DNA of 64,000 bases from Pomphorhynchus laevis (lineage: Eukaryota > Acanthocephala > Palaeacanthocephala > Echinorhynchida > Pomphorhynchidae), in NCBI GenBank assembly GCA_012934845.2, contig WNNJ02001530.1, positions 85,351 through 149,350 of the forward strand, given 5' to 3'. Below are positions 11,850 to 23,227 of this stretch, piece by piece. The translations under genes and the position numbers were made by a program. The notes below the pieces were generated by a model. The model was not told the DNA's origin and did no database searches. It saw only the letters and a list, made by a program, of their open reading frames with translations. How positions within the stretch are numbered: the stretch's first letter is position 1; the number at the start of each line of letters is the position of its first letter.

Positions 11850-12480
11850 AGTAAATAAGTTAGTTTATATCATAACATTCTTCTCATCTATCTGCTGATT
11901 GATCTGATCATCGTCTAATATGTAATCCTTTAGATATTCCGGTATCCTTCTAGAGCGATTACTGGTCCTTGTTGGTAATACATTTTACATATCATAAACC
12001 AGTCATAACGCTTGACTGGTTTATCGTATCCGAAATCGTGGATCTTCGGTTTAGCCAGCTGTATTCATCGCAATTATCGGAAGGACGATTATGTTCAACA
12101 TTTCGTTAAGGTGTTGAACAAGCTGTTGTAGAATCATAACCTAATGACGAATCAACTGATGATCTCTCAAGTGGTGGTCGTGGATACGGTGCCAGCTTTC
12201 TCGTTAAAACTTTAAGTTCTCGATTATCCGAATTTTTTATTTGGACATAGTGCCCATTGCTGTGTATTAAATAAGCAATTTCTACATGACCTCCATGTTT
12301 GGAGTTAACATCCTTCTTTAATAAGACATGTCACGAAAGCGCTTGTGGAAAAACATCTTGCCATTGACTTAAAGCGAGTTTCCTTTAATCCGGAACTAGT
12401 TGGATCGTCTTCCAAATTACTCCTACGTACATTTCAGCTTGCACATTCCTACCTGGTTAATACGGGGTAGATCTAATCAT
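11850..12480 (-). mobile_element. Gypsy-type pol C-terminal fossil fragment
   Basis: The minus-strand translation near 11880-11990 reads TRTSNRSRRIPEYLKDYIL, the basic C-terminal motif typical of gypsy polyproteins and similar in kind to the tail at 3260-3450. Weaker integrase-like stretches extend to about 12480. The 270 bases at 11580-11850 are AT-rich, contain an AATAAA on the minus strand and could be part of a terminal repeat, but there is no second copy to prove it. It is strongly decayed, with many interruptions. Confidence 0.55.
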
Positions 12481-13078
12481 AGATATTGATCGATCTGAAC
12501 AAAAACACAAGAGTTCGTCGGATTTTAAGCACGAATGTTCTAAATATTTTATTATTGAAATCAATAAATACCTGCAGAGAAAATAAACTTATTTAAAAAA
12601 TATTTTTTATAATTTTGAATATTAAAATGGGCCTTAACATTTAAGTACATTTTGAGTTGTTTCAGATTAATTTATAAAATATTAAAAAGTTAAAAAGTTA
12701 AAAAATTCATAGTCGGAAAGGCGTAGAGCCTTATTTATATTTTACCTAAATTGATTTAGGTAAATGTTCTAAATATTTTATTATTGAAAAAAAACTATAT
12801 GCAGCCGATATGAAAGATTAAGGTAGTTGTGCTATTTAAAAACTAAAGTTATAATTTTTGGATTAATTGTAAATAATTTGTAAAAAACGATGCTGATATA
12901 CAGAATACAATCATGTACTAAGCCATGTGTTGGCCATGTGATGGGCAATGTGCTTGGCACAATTTAAGCAGTCCACGCCCAGTTTGATTATTTTATACCT
13001 GTTTACAATTATTGAAGGTATTTTACATTCATCCTTATTAACGCTAGGTTTATTCTTAGAAATATTAGAAAACTTGAT
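12481..13078. other. AT-rich spacer, no gene seen
   Basis: No coding signal is visible. A 25-base AT-rich stretch (TGTTCTAAATATTTTATTAT plus a few bases) occurs twice, near 12537 and 12766, about 229 bases apart, which hints at a small local duplication. Confidence 0.5.
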
Positions 13079-14791
13079 TCACAATTACTCATCAGTGCCA
13101 GATCCTTCCCACTGCTTGATGCAGAGGAGGACTAGGAGACGGCAATAAACGAATCATGTGCATGAGGTACTACAACACCTCTTGTAACGACATAGAGTGC
13201 TAAACCAGCACTACGGCTTCACCAAATAGGATCATTAGCAAAAGCACTGGCAAATGGCAGCGTATGTATCTTTTATATCGGCGAACTTCTTTTATATCTG
13301 GAACTGATGAGGCATTGTGACGACGAAACGGTATCGAATACTGTTTGCGTCGTTCTTTCACGTCTGGCTTAAATGATTGTTAACATAATTCACGCGAAAT
13401 GGTATCGTTTGAGAGATATTTATACAGTTAAAATTTTATTAAAATTTAAAATAATGTTTTTTACTTTAATATCTCATTAAATCCATTAAAAAATTTAAAT
13501 TAAAAAAGTCAATCTTTATGAATTAACTAATAAATATTATGTAATGTTTCCGAAGTTTAAAATTTAAAGTTTGAAAACATACTTTAAATAAAACGAGCAT
13601 TTTGAGCTGAACGGTTGTTTAAAGTATTCGATATTGTAGTTGTATTCATTTAATAAGATTAATTAAATGTAATAGTGGTTGTTACATGATTTTTATAATT
13701 GGAAAGTATAAATCTACTCAGTATTCGTCCATTTTCATTAATAAAATCGAAACTGAAATGTTTCAATATGAGCAACAAAAAATTGTCTTCGTGTATATCA
13801 TAAATTTAAACTGTTTTTCTTTCGTGTTGAAAAAATCCATATATACGCAGAATTCTATATGGAAGGGTGTCTTCTAGTTGTTAAGTGTACGTGAATTTCC
13901 GGTTAATAGTTTTTAGTTTCGTCTGGCTATCGATGATGAAGCTTATGTCATACATTCGCGTGTTGCTGATTTATAATGATGGCGCAGCGTCTGATGATAG
14001 CTTAGAGGAAAAGTTCACCACCAGCTCCGGTGCTTAACGGCATCGGCGTTCTAGCGTGATAGAGCATAACCTCATTAAACTTAGAGGCTTGAAAGTTTGA
14101 TGAGGACAATAAAATTAGTCATTTCAGAGACGTTTCTAAAGGCATCAAATATTGAAGGAGGATACTAGAGTAATGCATAATCAACTGCTGAAATTGTAAT
14201 CAATTTTAAGAAGTTTAAATGAGCATCTGCCGTGATATTTCGTACTGAATTACGTTGAATAAACGATCAAATGTAGAGTATACAGAGGACATTTATAATT
14301 TAATCGGAAAACAAAAGATAATATACAGTCTATACTTTCATATTTCCAAAGTAAAAATTAAGTAATCAGTTAATAGACCATTTAGGATTTCCGTTTAATT
14401 CTAAAAATGTATTAATCCAAAATGGAAAAGATTGAATTACCCTAGTAGAAACGTGAGTAAACAGGAGTTTGCATGTATATACGACATCGAAGGAAATATT
14501 TTTTAATTTAATTTTTGACACCCTTAATTCAATATTTTTATAAATTATATCAATATAATGATCATGGATTATTGGGGTATATAAAACCTTTTTGATCGGT
14601 GTGTCTACGCATACTAAAGTATCACAATATTGTGTCGCATCGATCAGGATATGATGGGTTAAACTCCGTGTCGTACCTGATATTTCGCTTACTTTAGCTT
14701 ATTTTCGTGTTTAGTGGGTATAATAAAGATAAAATGTGATTTCCATAACGGTCTCGTAGTATGAAGTATCCAAGGTTTAGTAATCGTTAAT
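13079..14791 (+). repeat. Left arm of a 1.7 kb inverted repeat (family 'IR17')
   Basis: This arm is the reverse complement of 48497-50201, with only scattered differences along 1.7 kb. The match stops abruptly at both ends. Inside lies a conserved block near 14020-14100 (minus strand GTTAAGCACCGGAGCTGGTG) that also appears, diverged, at 37743-37870. The segment near 14460-14720 recurs, diverged, at 24620-24720 and 25480-25640. It is therefore a dispersed repeat family rather than a unique segmental inversion. A CTGATGA near 13305 followed by GAAAC near 13328 resembles a hammerhead core. No known transposase or RT is encoded, so it looks like a non-autonomous element of unknown class. Confidence 0.85.
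13686..13877 (+). CDS. Small ORF of 63 residues inside the IR17 repeat, unknown
   Basis: The ORF has 63 codons, starts MIFIIGKYKST and is rich in Ile, Phe, Lys and Tyr. Its translation is identical to the one in the other arm (49403-49594), but the two arms are nearly identical throughout, so this does not by itself show selection. There is no recognisable domain and no clear signal peptide. It could be a chance ORF. Confidence 0.25.
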   Translation: MIFIIGKYKSTQYSSIFINKIETEMFQYEQQKIVFVYIINLNCFSFVLKKSIYTQNSIWKGVF

Positions 14792-14959
14792 AATAAATCT
14801 ATACGGCACCATATGGAATGTACTTTAACTATGTACCTGTAATCATTTAAGTAGTACTTCCAATGATAAAGTTTCAAATTTTTTACTTGCAGGTGATTTC
14901 ATTGACTTGAATATAATAAGGTGACTTTAATGTACAATTAATTTTTTAACCAGAAGCAG

Positions 14960-16101
14960 TGCAAAGCTTGACCTAGTCTACACAAATATGAAAGCTTATC
15001 AATCACCTCCAAGAATATGCAGCCCTCCCTCTGCGTCATATCATGGTATCATTATGATTGTACTAAATAAAATCAAGAAAGTAAAAAGTTAGGCGTTTTA
15101 AGATAGTTTATGCTAAGCGTGAGCAATACCTCGTTTCTTTCATAAGTCAGTTGTTGGTGTTTTGAGGGATTTTGATTTGGAGAGAGAGTTTTAGTGATGC
15201 TCTAATATTGATAGGCCACATTAAAGTCGGCCACAGTAATTTTTACCGCAAAGAAGAGCAAGGGTAAATGATGATGATCCATGCTGGGTAACTCTAGTTA
15301 TTAAAGACATCCAAAATCAACGAGATAAAGCTTTTTGTACGATTTGTGTATCAGAATATCCCGCTTTATTCAATAAGCTGAATACTTTTATAGTGATATC
15401 TAGGAGAGAGTGTTTTGCAGATGGATTGAAGAATAAGGATCAAAAAGGATGGCGAAGACATGTGAAGGGTGCGTACTTCAGAGTTGGTCATTCATTATGT
15501 GCTATAAAGACATTTAAGGACGTGTACAAAATGATTAATGGTATTAATGAGTCACTTACTGATCCTGTCCTACCGTAACGATTCAACCAATTCAGCAGGA
15601 TTCCAACAGTTGAAACAGCTAAGCTATAGAGAATGATGTTCCAACTGTAAACGATATTGATGTGAACAAACTAATTCATAAGATATGCCATATAAAGCTG
15701 TCGGTTTTGGTATATCAGCGTGGTTGGTCAAAGAATTCAGAACAGAATTATCCCCGATTCTGTCGAGTTACTTCTTGGAAAGTTTTCGGAAAGGCATGGT
15801 GCCTGACAGGTTGAAAAGTGCTAATATAGCAATATTTTCAAAAGGAGCTGGTGGCGTAAACGTAGATAATATGTGGCACATATCCCTAATTATTATAGTT
15901 GCTAGATTGATAGAGGAATGTTTACTAAATTCACTAAAGCTACATTATCAAGATATTCTTGATGATGATCAGTTTGCATATAGACCATCCGAGTCCACTG
16001 CCAATGGCTTATTCATGGCATATAATAGTGTTCTAAGCGCAGTGGGCAGAAAATTGGTTGTGAAAATGATTCAACTTGATCTTACAAAAACATTAAAAAA
16101 G
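14960..16101 (+). mobile_element. Jockey/CR1-type LINE fragment (endonuclease end to early RT)
   Basis: The plus strand shows decayed endonuclease-end sequence near 14960-15290. A linker follows at 15290-15578 (DKAFCTICVSEYPALFNKLN; ISRRECFADGLK). The start of a reverse transcriptase domain lies at 15685-16101 (VPDRLKSANIAIFSKGAGG, VDNMWHISLI, DDDQFAYRPSESTANGL, ending KMIQLDLTKTL). The catalytic YADD region is missing because the element is cut at about 16101 by the tail of a minus-strand LINE. Stops occur in the 5' part. It is one of several LINE lineages here and is not the same family as the copy at 16256. Confidence 0.75.
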
Positions 16102-16255
16102 ATTTATTTAACGTGGCAAATGCGTGCCAGCGCACGCTTACATGACCACAATAAAACAAAAATGTATATCATGTGTCGAGGTGTGAACGGAGGGAGATCA
16201 AGGGTGACGAGAAAGTGATCGGATAGACAAGGATTGAAAATCGACAGTGTTGTGT
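16102..16255 (-). mobile_element. Internally deleted CR1-type LINE scrap
   Basis: This starts with the family 3' tail (about 16102-16180, complement of the GTGGTCATGTAAGCGTGCG motif). It then jumps to a piece of the endonuclease end (near 16205-16245; minus-strand LSDHFLVTLDLP), missing the whole RT. It lies end to end with the longer copy that follows. The same 3' tail occurs at 16261, 26412 and 46615. Confidence 0.7.
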
Positions 16256-16441
16256 ATTAATAATACAATAATTTATTTAACGTGGCAAATGCGTGCAAAA
16301 TGCACGCTTACATGACCACTAACAAACAAAAAAAGAACATCAAAGATCACAGGTAATTAGTTAATTGTTGAAAAAGAATTGGATTTGGCGTTTGAAGTAC
16401 GGCATAGATGTTGATTGGCGGATATGAATAGGCAGTTGATT

Positions 16442-19260
16442 TCACAAGAGAGGAGCAGCCACAACGAAGGAGCGGAAGCCAAAAGAGGTAGAGTAGATTG
16501 GGACATGTAAAAGAAGGGAATTACGGGAACGCAGAGCACAATACACAGTACGAGAATTGTCGAGAAAAGGAAGGTTGAGAAATGAAGGGGTATGAGAAGT
16601 TATAAGGCGAAAAGCAATGATAAGAAGACGAATTTGAACACGACAATAAATGGTAGGCCAATCAAGAGAAACAAGATAGTGGGATGTATGATCAAAACGA
16701 CGAAGACGGAGGAGAACTCGAACGGCAGCGTTGATGATGCGTTGTAAAGGAAGAAGAGTGGATTTAGGTGAGTTGGAAAATAGACTAAGACAGTAATCAA
16801 GTCTTGAGAAAAGAAGAGAAGATATGAGAGTCATACAAGAAGGGAAATCGATCAATCTACGAACTTGACGGAGGTTGCGAATTATCAAGGTAGATGAGCG
16901 TACTTTATCTCTAACGAAAGGTTTAAGTGAAAGTCGGTTGTCGAAATGGAAGCCTAGGAAAACGAGATTATCAACGATTGGAAGAATTGTAGAATTTAAT
17001 GATACGGAGGGAGGTTCGAAGCCGAGGCGTCGAGGTAGGATCCACATAATTTTGGATTTATCAGGATTCAGAGAAAGGCGAAGGGAAGAAAGATAATTGG
17101 AAATTGAGACAAGACAGTCCGAAGCGGAAACACTAAGATCGTGAATACGATAAACAGGTGCATGAGCATAGATGAGAATGTCATCAGCATATTGCATAAC
17201 ATGGAAGTTAAATTTATGAGAAATCGAAGACAAGTCACCGAGAAGAAGAGAGAAAAGCATAGGGCCTAATACGGAGCCTTGTGGAACACCGGTCGGGATG
17301 GATGAAGGATGGGAGAGAGAATAGTTAGAATAGACGCGAAATGTACGGTTTGACAGATATGAAGAAAACCATGATACAGTGGGTAAAGAGAAGCCATAAT
17401 CATGACGAAGGCGATGTAGAAGAATCGAGTGATCGACGATGTCAAAAGCAGACGATAGATCAAGAGAAACTATGACACTACATAATTTATGATCGCGCGA
17501 TATGAGTAAGTCATTATAAACTTTAAGACAGGCAATTTCAGTATAGTGATTAGAGCGAAAAGCGGTTTGGAAGGGAAGAAACAAGTTAGAGGAAAGAGAT
17601 ATGTATTAACTTGCTTGAGAACGAGACACTCAAGGAGTTTAGAGAGGGTTGGGAGAAGTGAGATTTTACGGTACGAAGATGGTAGTGAGGAGTCGAGAGA
17701 TTGCTTTTTGATGAGAGGACGAACAGTGGCGCATTTCCAGATGGAAGGAAATGTACGGCTACGGATGGACGAGTTGAACAATGTGGTTAGGAAGGGTGAG
17801 ATAGAGGAGCAGATATTTTTAAGCAAGTGAGTGGGAATTGGGTCAGAAGGAGAGGTTTTATTAGGTAATGACAGCAGAACCGAAGAAACTTCATCAGACG
17901 AAACGGGAAGAAGGTGGAATAGTTCTGGGAGGGAAGTATTTAAAGAGAAGAGTGGGTACAAGGGGGCTACGGGTAGTAGGGAAAGTAAATTAGATAGCTT
18001 AGTTTGTAGATAAGAAGAAAATTCATCAGGATTTATATTACAAGAAGTAGATGATCTTGAAAGAATTGAGTTTAAGATTTTCCAATGAGATTTAGAGTTG
18101 GAAGATGACTCGAGTTGATTTTGCCAAAAGATAGTACGTTTAGTACGTATAAGAATGAGATGTGAACGGCGTAGAGAAAAGTAGGAATCACGGAGATTTG
18201 GAGGGAGTGAGTTGGGAGAACGTTTAAGAAAACGATTATACACACGAAAAGAGTGACGGAGTCGACGCTTAGAAAGACTACAGTCAGAATCGAACCAGGG
18301 AGCATGGCGCAAGCGCTGAGAGCGTCGGAGTCGACTAGGCAGAAGTTTATTGATAATAGACATAAGTTCAGAATCAAACAGAATGCAGAGATCATCGGGA
18401 GAGAGATAGTTAAGAGGAAGTGGAAAGAGTGAAGAATTGAGTAAGGCTGTGCAGAGAATAGGGATATCGAGAAGTTTCCAGGGTCGACTTGGTGTGGATA
18501 TTGGTGGAGGCGGAGACGGAGGATGGGGACGAGTAAGAGTAAGAGTGACAAGGAAATGATCGGACAAACCGGGATCAGTAATTGACAAGGAAGTATAGTC
18601 ATTGAAGCAGATAGGGACAGCAATGATGTCGAGAGCACCGCCGAGAATATGAGTTGGGCTTGTTGAAAGTAATTTATAGTTAAAATCAGAAAAAAAATTA
18701 GTTAAAGTGATAGAGTCAGGGTCCGCTGGGCGATCAAGACGAATGTTAAAGTCCCCGAGAACAAAAGAAGGAGTATAAGACAAGGAACAGTGAGACATAA
18801 GATCTGTAAGTTCGGTAAAGAAGATACGTGAGGGGGCAACTGAACCTGGACGGTATACAATCACAAGTTCCAGAGGGAAAGGAGTTGATAATCTGCATAT
18901 GAGTAATTCGAACGAGGTGTAACGGATGTTAACGTTAATTTTACGTAAAGACATTGGGTGACGAGCAATGGCAACTATACCGCCATGGTTAAAATCAGTA
19001 GATGTATGAGAGGCAATTGGACGAGCTGATTCAACTAAAGAACAACCAGAGCGACATTAGACGACGAATAGCAAGATCGTCGGAGTCAGAGTGCCAGGTT
19101 CGGTAATGCAGAGAATATCGATAGATAATTGATCGAAGATATCAAGGAGCATATCAGCTTTATGAAGAATGGAGCGAGTGTTGAATAGACTAAGACGAAA
19201 AGTATGCTTTGGAGCGATATCGACTAGCGAAGAAGACAAGGGGGAGAGATGGGACGCCAT
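16442..19260 (-). pseudogene. LINE ORF2: endonuclease plus reverse transcriptase, frameshifted
   Basis: The endonuclease begins at 19260 (LFNTRSILHKADMLLDIFD; CITEPGT) and continues with GDFNIRLDRP near 18740 and LSDHFLVTLTL near 18550. The linker contains APWFDSDCSLSKRRLRHSFR. RT motifs follow: SPSDPIPTHLL, IWKCATVRPL, then in the next frame VSLDLSSAFDIVDHS, PTGVPQGSVLGPMLF and catalytic YADDILIYAH near 17185. The C-terminal part is rich in basic and aromatic residues. The frame changes near 19080-19110, where ESWHSDSDD-type sequence is lost and a stop appears at about 19056. It changes again in the 17470-17584 overlap. The enzyme family nicks the target DNA and primes cDNA synthesis on it. 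Confidence 0.85.
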
Positions 19261-20594
19261 CGAATTTTTGGCCTTGTGTGTACAACGTGAAAATTTCCAT
19301 TGATTTGACGTATAGATAAGGATGACACGCCGTTTGTTTCACGTTGATGTTTCTCAATGCGAGCTAAATTGAGCTGGGCAATATCAGAAGGGGAGCGGTC
19401 AGGAAAGATACGACTAGTAGACGAAGTGGTAAGAAGTTTAAAACGTTGGGAAAGTACCAAAGATGCATGTGAACTATGTCGGAAAACAATTTTTAGGAGT
19501 GGATGACTGAGATGATTGGATTTAGTGGATTTGTTTAAACGGATCAAAGATACAGGAGCGATATTATTGAAGAGGGATGGATTATTATCAGGAAGAATGG
19601 TTGCTAGGATAGACCTGAAAGCAGATACATCATCATCGAGGCGACATTGAGGAGAAGCAGATTCGGAAACCTTTAAATTAGATATGATAATGCATCGATC
19701 GCGCGAAGGAAAACGATTACGTAGTGGTGGACGGAAAGACCTGGTAGCAGTAGAGGCAGAAGAGCAGCTAAACGTGGGAATTACAGGGGTGCTAAGTGAA
19801 GATTTTAGATAGTTTGGAGCATGTGTGACAGGAGTGGAGTGTTGAATCGGTTGATCGGAGATGTTACTGGAGATGATTTTGACGGAAGGATGTAAATTAT
19901 TGATAGGTGATACGGTTGGAGCATGTGTGACAGAAGTGGATTGTTGAATAGGTTGAACGGAGATGTTACTGGAGATAATTTTGACAGAAGGATGTAAATT
20001 ATTGAGAAGTGATACGGTAGAGGTAGAGTAAGGAGTACGTGAAGAGAAGAACGAAGTATGAGATGTATTTAGATGTGGGGATGAATAGGAAAAATGAGGT
20101 ACGAGATGAAGGCCTTTACTGTTTGCATTGTTAGGAAGATGAAGATTATGGGAAGTTTTATCCGTAGTTAAAGGAGTGTGTGTGAGAGAAGTTTCAAGAA
20201 CGGGTTTCATAGATGACGAAGGAGTTAGTAAGCAAACGGATGACGACGATAGATTGGAAGATATGTTGTCGTTTGTTGATGTTCCATGTATAACAGCGGT
20301 CTGAGTCGACTGAGAGATATCAAGTTTATTTATTGAGCACAAATCTGTTTTGTTAGCGTTCAGAACGTATCCACCGTTTGAGTGGTCATTCTTCATTAGC
20401 TTACCTACGAGGGCAGCACAACAGAAGCCGCAGAGGAAATTCCGATTTAAAACGTTGTCCTCGTCAGTGAAAGGAATGGCAACGTGAGTCCAAACATTGC
20501 AGTTGTTGTCGCATCCAATTTGCTTTTCGATGTAAGTTTCCTTGACGGACTTGAGTTGCTGGCCGACATTTTTAGTTAGCTTTCTCTTTGCCAT
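19224..20594 (-). CDS. LINE ORF1 protein with PHD-like zinc finger and RRM-like C-terminus
   Basis: This is an open frame of 456 codons. Residues about 29-70 carry a Cys-rich PHD-like finger (CDNNCNVWTHV, later FLCGFCCAAL). A long Ser/Thr/Pro-rich middle follows and includes a 39-residue unit repeated twice in tandem (NNLHPSVKIISSNIS occurs twice, DNA about 19850-20010). The last 170 residues (RCIIISNL, LLKIVFRHSSHASLVLSQRF, FPDRSPSDIAQLNLARIEK) look like the RNA-binding RRM and adjoining domain of CR1/L1-type ORF1 proteins, which coat the element RNA. The start is the first Met, just downstream of the repeated leader. The partner copy at 21980-23203 has the same architecture but a different middle. 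Confidence 0.8.
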   Translation of the reverse strand: MAKRKLTKNVGQQLKSVKETYIEKQIGCDNNCNVWTHVAIPFTDEDNVLNRNFLCGFCCAALVGKLMKNDHSNGGYVLNANKTDLCSINKLDISQSTQTAVIHGTSTNDNISSNLSSSSVCLLTPSSSMKPVLETSLTHTPLTTDKTSHNLHLPNNANSKGLHLVPHFSYSSPHLNTSHTSFFSSRTPYSTSTVSLLNNLHPSVKIISSNISVQPIQQSTSVTHAPTVSPINNLHPSVKIISSNISDQPIQHSTPVTHAPNYLKSSLSTPVIPTFSCSSASTATRSFRPPLRNRFPSRDRCIIISNLKVSESASPQCRLDDDVSAFRSILATILPDNNPSLFNNIAPVSLIRLNKSTKSNHLSHPLLKIVFRHSSHASLVLSQRFKLLTTSSTSRIFPDRSPSDIAQLNLARIEKHQRETNGVSSLSIRQINGNFHVVHTRPKIRWRPISPPCLLR

Positions 20595-20870
20595 AATAAA
20601 ATGTTAATTAGTTAGTTATAATCAAGAATGTTTAAACTCCGTTAGTCTGCAAGTCGTTAGTTGTAAGTAGTTCGCGTTAGTTGTAAGTAGTCGTTAGTTG
20701 TAAGTAGCGAGCGGATGTCGTCGATGGTTGTCGATGGTTGTCGTTAGTTGTCGTCGAAGGTTGTCGTTGGTTGTCGTCGAAGATTGTAGTTTGATTGTTT
20801 TACAATCTTGGTGGACAGGATTTTCCGCGAGCGAAGCGAGCGGAACTGAAATCTGGAATGTACAGAACTT
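20595..20870 (-). repeat. LINE 5' leader with short tandem repeats
   Basis: Plus-strand units of CGTTAGTTGTAAGTAG (16 bases) and variants of GGTTGTCGTCGA are repeated several times between about 20650 and 20800. A second copy of this leader, with more units, lies at 21285-21545. Tandem monomers upstream of LINE ORF1 often carry the internal promoter, but that role is inferred here. Confidence 0.7.
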
Positions 20871-21284
20871 AATATAATCAAGACAAATTTCAATTACATG
20901 ATGATCAAGTTCTGATTAATATATCTGTGATGCTTTTATCAATGAATTACATTCCAGTTCAGTAAGACATAGATTGTTAAAGAACACCACTCTATTTAAA
21001 TGTTGCATATCAACAAACTAAGTCAATGTAGTTGACTTCTAAATCGGATATATCTGATCAAGGTCAGCAATAAAAAAGTTTATTTCGCGCGTGTTTGTCA
21101 ATTCCGCAGACAACATCAACATTTTCTTCTCTTGTGATAGCGAGCATTAGATCTAACATCCGTTAGTTTCAATGCTCTCGGCATATCCAATCTCTCTGTA
21201 CATCGCGATTACCATTTTACTGATAATCTTTGACTGTAATTTTACTGTAATTTGCTAGAACACATAAATTTTCTTGTTGATTCT
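20871..21284. other. Spacer between two LINE leader copies
   Basis: About 410 bases of moderately AT-rich DNA without an ORF or known motif. It may be the outer part of the LINE leader, since GGAACTGAAATCTGGAA occurs just before it (about 20850) and again near 21505-21525, but no second full copy exists for comparison. Confidence 0.35.
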
Positions 21285-21545
21285 CTAGTTGTAATCAAGA
21301 ATGTTTAAATTCCGTTAGTCTGCAAGTCGTTAGTTGTAAGTAGTTCGCGTTAGTTGTAAGTAGTCGTTAGTTGTAAGTAGTCGTTAGTTGTAAGTAGTCG
21401 TTAGTTGTAAGTAGCGAGCGGATGTCGTCGATGGTTGTCGATGGTTGTCGATAATTGTCAAGCGGATGGTTGTCGTTAGTTGTTGTCGAAGGTTGTCGTT
21501 GGTTGTCTGGAACTGAAATCTGGAACTGAAATTGTAAGAACTTTA
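21285..21545 (-). repeat. Second copy of the LINE 5' leader tandem-repeat block
   Basis: This is nearly the same as 20612-20870 but has two extra CGTTAGTTGTAAGTAG units and a changed 3' part. It is not followed by its ORF1. Instead it sits at the truncated 3' edge of another LINE copy (21546-23203), so the leader has been duplicated or belongs to a deleted element. Confidence 0.7.
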
Positions 21546-23203
21546 ATAACCAATACTTTTACTAACGTGTAGGCAGTATAATGATCGGGGACAGCGATGA
21601 CGTCGAGTGCCCCGTCAAGGATATGAGTGGGGGCAGCTGAGATGGGTTTGTAGTTATAGTTGGATAGGATGTTCTGAACTGGATGGACTCGGTGGAAGAG
21701 GGGCGGTCGTTGCGGATGTTGTATTCGCCAAGAACGATTAGAGGGATTGAGGACAAAGAACAGTGGGACAGAAGGTCAACGAGTTCGGTAAAAAATAAGG
21801 AGGTAGGAGCTGATGAACCAGGACGGTATACAATGGCGATATCTAGAGTGATTGGGTTAGAACGGCAAGTGAGCAGTTTAAAAGAGCAATGACTGAAAGG
21901 GGAAGTGATATTGCAAATAGACGGGGTGACGGGCGAATGCGACAATGCCGCCATGATTAGAGAATTTAGAAGGTGATGAGCTGAGGGGGCGAGCGGATTC
22001 GACTAGTACGCAACCGGCAAAGAGCAAACGGCAGGCGGAGAGGTCGTCAGAATCGGAGTGCCAGGATTCGGTGAGGCAGAAGAGATCGATGGATTGCTTG
22101 GTGCATAGGTTGATGATGATATCGGATTTATTGAGAATAGATCTATTGTTGAGGACGTCGAGGCGAAAAACGTGTGTGGTGGTGATAGGGGCAAGTGGAG
22201 AAGACACATAGGGGAGATGGAGCGCCATCGAATTTTTGGGCGGGTGTGGACAACTTGAAAATTTCCGTCGATGTTTCGGATGGAGAGAGATGTTTCACCG
22301 TTTTCCTCGCGACGGCGTTTTTCGATGTGGGCAGATGAGAGTTGAGCGATTTCGGATGGGTTGCGATCGTGGAAAATGCGAGTGGCTAAAGATAACATGA
22401 GTTTGAATCGTTGGGAAAGGCCAGTAGACGCATGAGTGCAATGCTTGAAAACAATTTTTAGAAGAGGGGTCTGGGAAGGATTAGATTGAGAAGATTTATT
22501 TAAGCGGATGAATGCGACAGGAGAGATTTTGTTGAAAAAGGATGGTTTACCCGCAGTAACAAGAGACGAGAGGATGTATCTTAATGTGGAAACATCGTGG
22601 TCGAGACGTGCTTGTGAAGATAAAGAGGTGGAAGGAGTGATATTACTGACGATGACGCAACGATTGCGAGAAGGAAAGCGTTTCCGTAAAGGAGGACGAG
22701 TGACGTGAGTTGGTGAGATCACGATAGGAGAGCTGGGAGTTGAGGATATCAAGGGAGTAGGTTGAACAGCGGAAGACAAAGAGGATTTGGATAATATAGA
22801 GGGTGGTGAGCGATGTGAGGAAAGGTTATGAGTGGAAGGATTGTGGAGGTGATTTTGATTGAGAGATGTAGTTTATTGAGAAAAGACACAGAAGGGGAGA
22901 TACGGGGGTGTCGGGAAGTGAAGACATGGGATTAGAAGTGCATGTTATGACAAGATGAGTGGGTTGACAAAGGATATCAGAAACGACTGGGGTGGTTTGA
23001 GTGGACACGTTGGAGGTTGATATGTTCTTATGGGAGAGGTCGCGTATGAGTTTGTTGGCACAAAAGCCGCATAGGAAGTCTTCTTTAGATTTACTGTTTT
23101 CGCATGTGATTACAGTCCAGACACTGCAGTCGTGTGTCGAGCACTGTACTTGTAGTTGAGCACATTTGGTGTCTGTCGTAGCTGTTTTCCCACGTCCTCT
23201 CAT
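21546..23203 (-). mobile_element. CR1-type LINE copy A2, 3'-truncated (ORF1 plus endonuclease)
   Basis: Reading leftward, ORF1 starts at 23203 with a PHD-like finger (VQCSTHDCSVWTV, FLCGFCANKL). It is frameshifted near 22780-22830 and continues to about 22003 with the RRM-like part (RCVIVSNITPS, FHDRNPSEIAQLSSAHIEK). ORF2 begins at 22228 (VLNNRSILNKSDIIINL; CLTESWHSDSDDL) and reaches GEYNIRNDRPSS before stopping at about 21562. The RT half is absent. Loss of the 3' half is unusual for LINEs, which normally lose their 5' end. The sequence differs from copy A by many substitutions, so it is a related but distinct subfamily. Confidence 0.8.
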
Positions 23204-23227
23204 TGACGTCCTTGTGTGTTAAAACTG

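Larger units (their letters stand above)
16256..20870 (-). mobile_element. Near full-length CR1-type LINE (copy A)
   Basis: This is a minus-strand non-LTR retrotransposon of about 4.6 kb. It has a 5' leader with short tandem repeats (20595-20870), ORF1 (19224-20594), ORF2 with apurinic-type endonuclease and reverse transcriptase (16442-19260) and a 3' tail ending near 16261 with a family-specific hairpin-like motif (AAGCGTGC...GCACGC). ORF2 starts 37 bases inside the end of ORF1 in another frame, a compact overlap. The PHD-like ORF1 and the C-terminal RT motif set fit the CR1/L2 group of the Jockey superfamily. ORF1 is intact and ORF2 has a few frameshifts, so the copy is young but probably not autonomous. 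Confidence 0.88.

Noticed and set aside
14020-14100. 5S rRNA or HDV-like ribozyme in the GTTAAGCACCGGAGCTGG block
   Set aside because: The block does not match the 5S internal control regions and lacks the nested pairing of an HDV-like fold by eye.
16875-18013. Plus-strand ORFs at 16875-17096, 17546-17830 and 17831-18013
   Set aside because: They are antisense shadows of the LINE ORF2, with Arg/Glu-rich translations typical of antisense frames.
18072-18638. 188-codon minus-strand ORF
   Set aside because: It overlaps the endonuclease-linker frame of LINE copy A in another frame and has no domain of its own.
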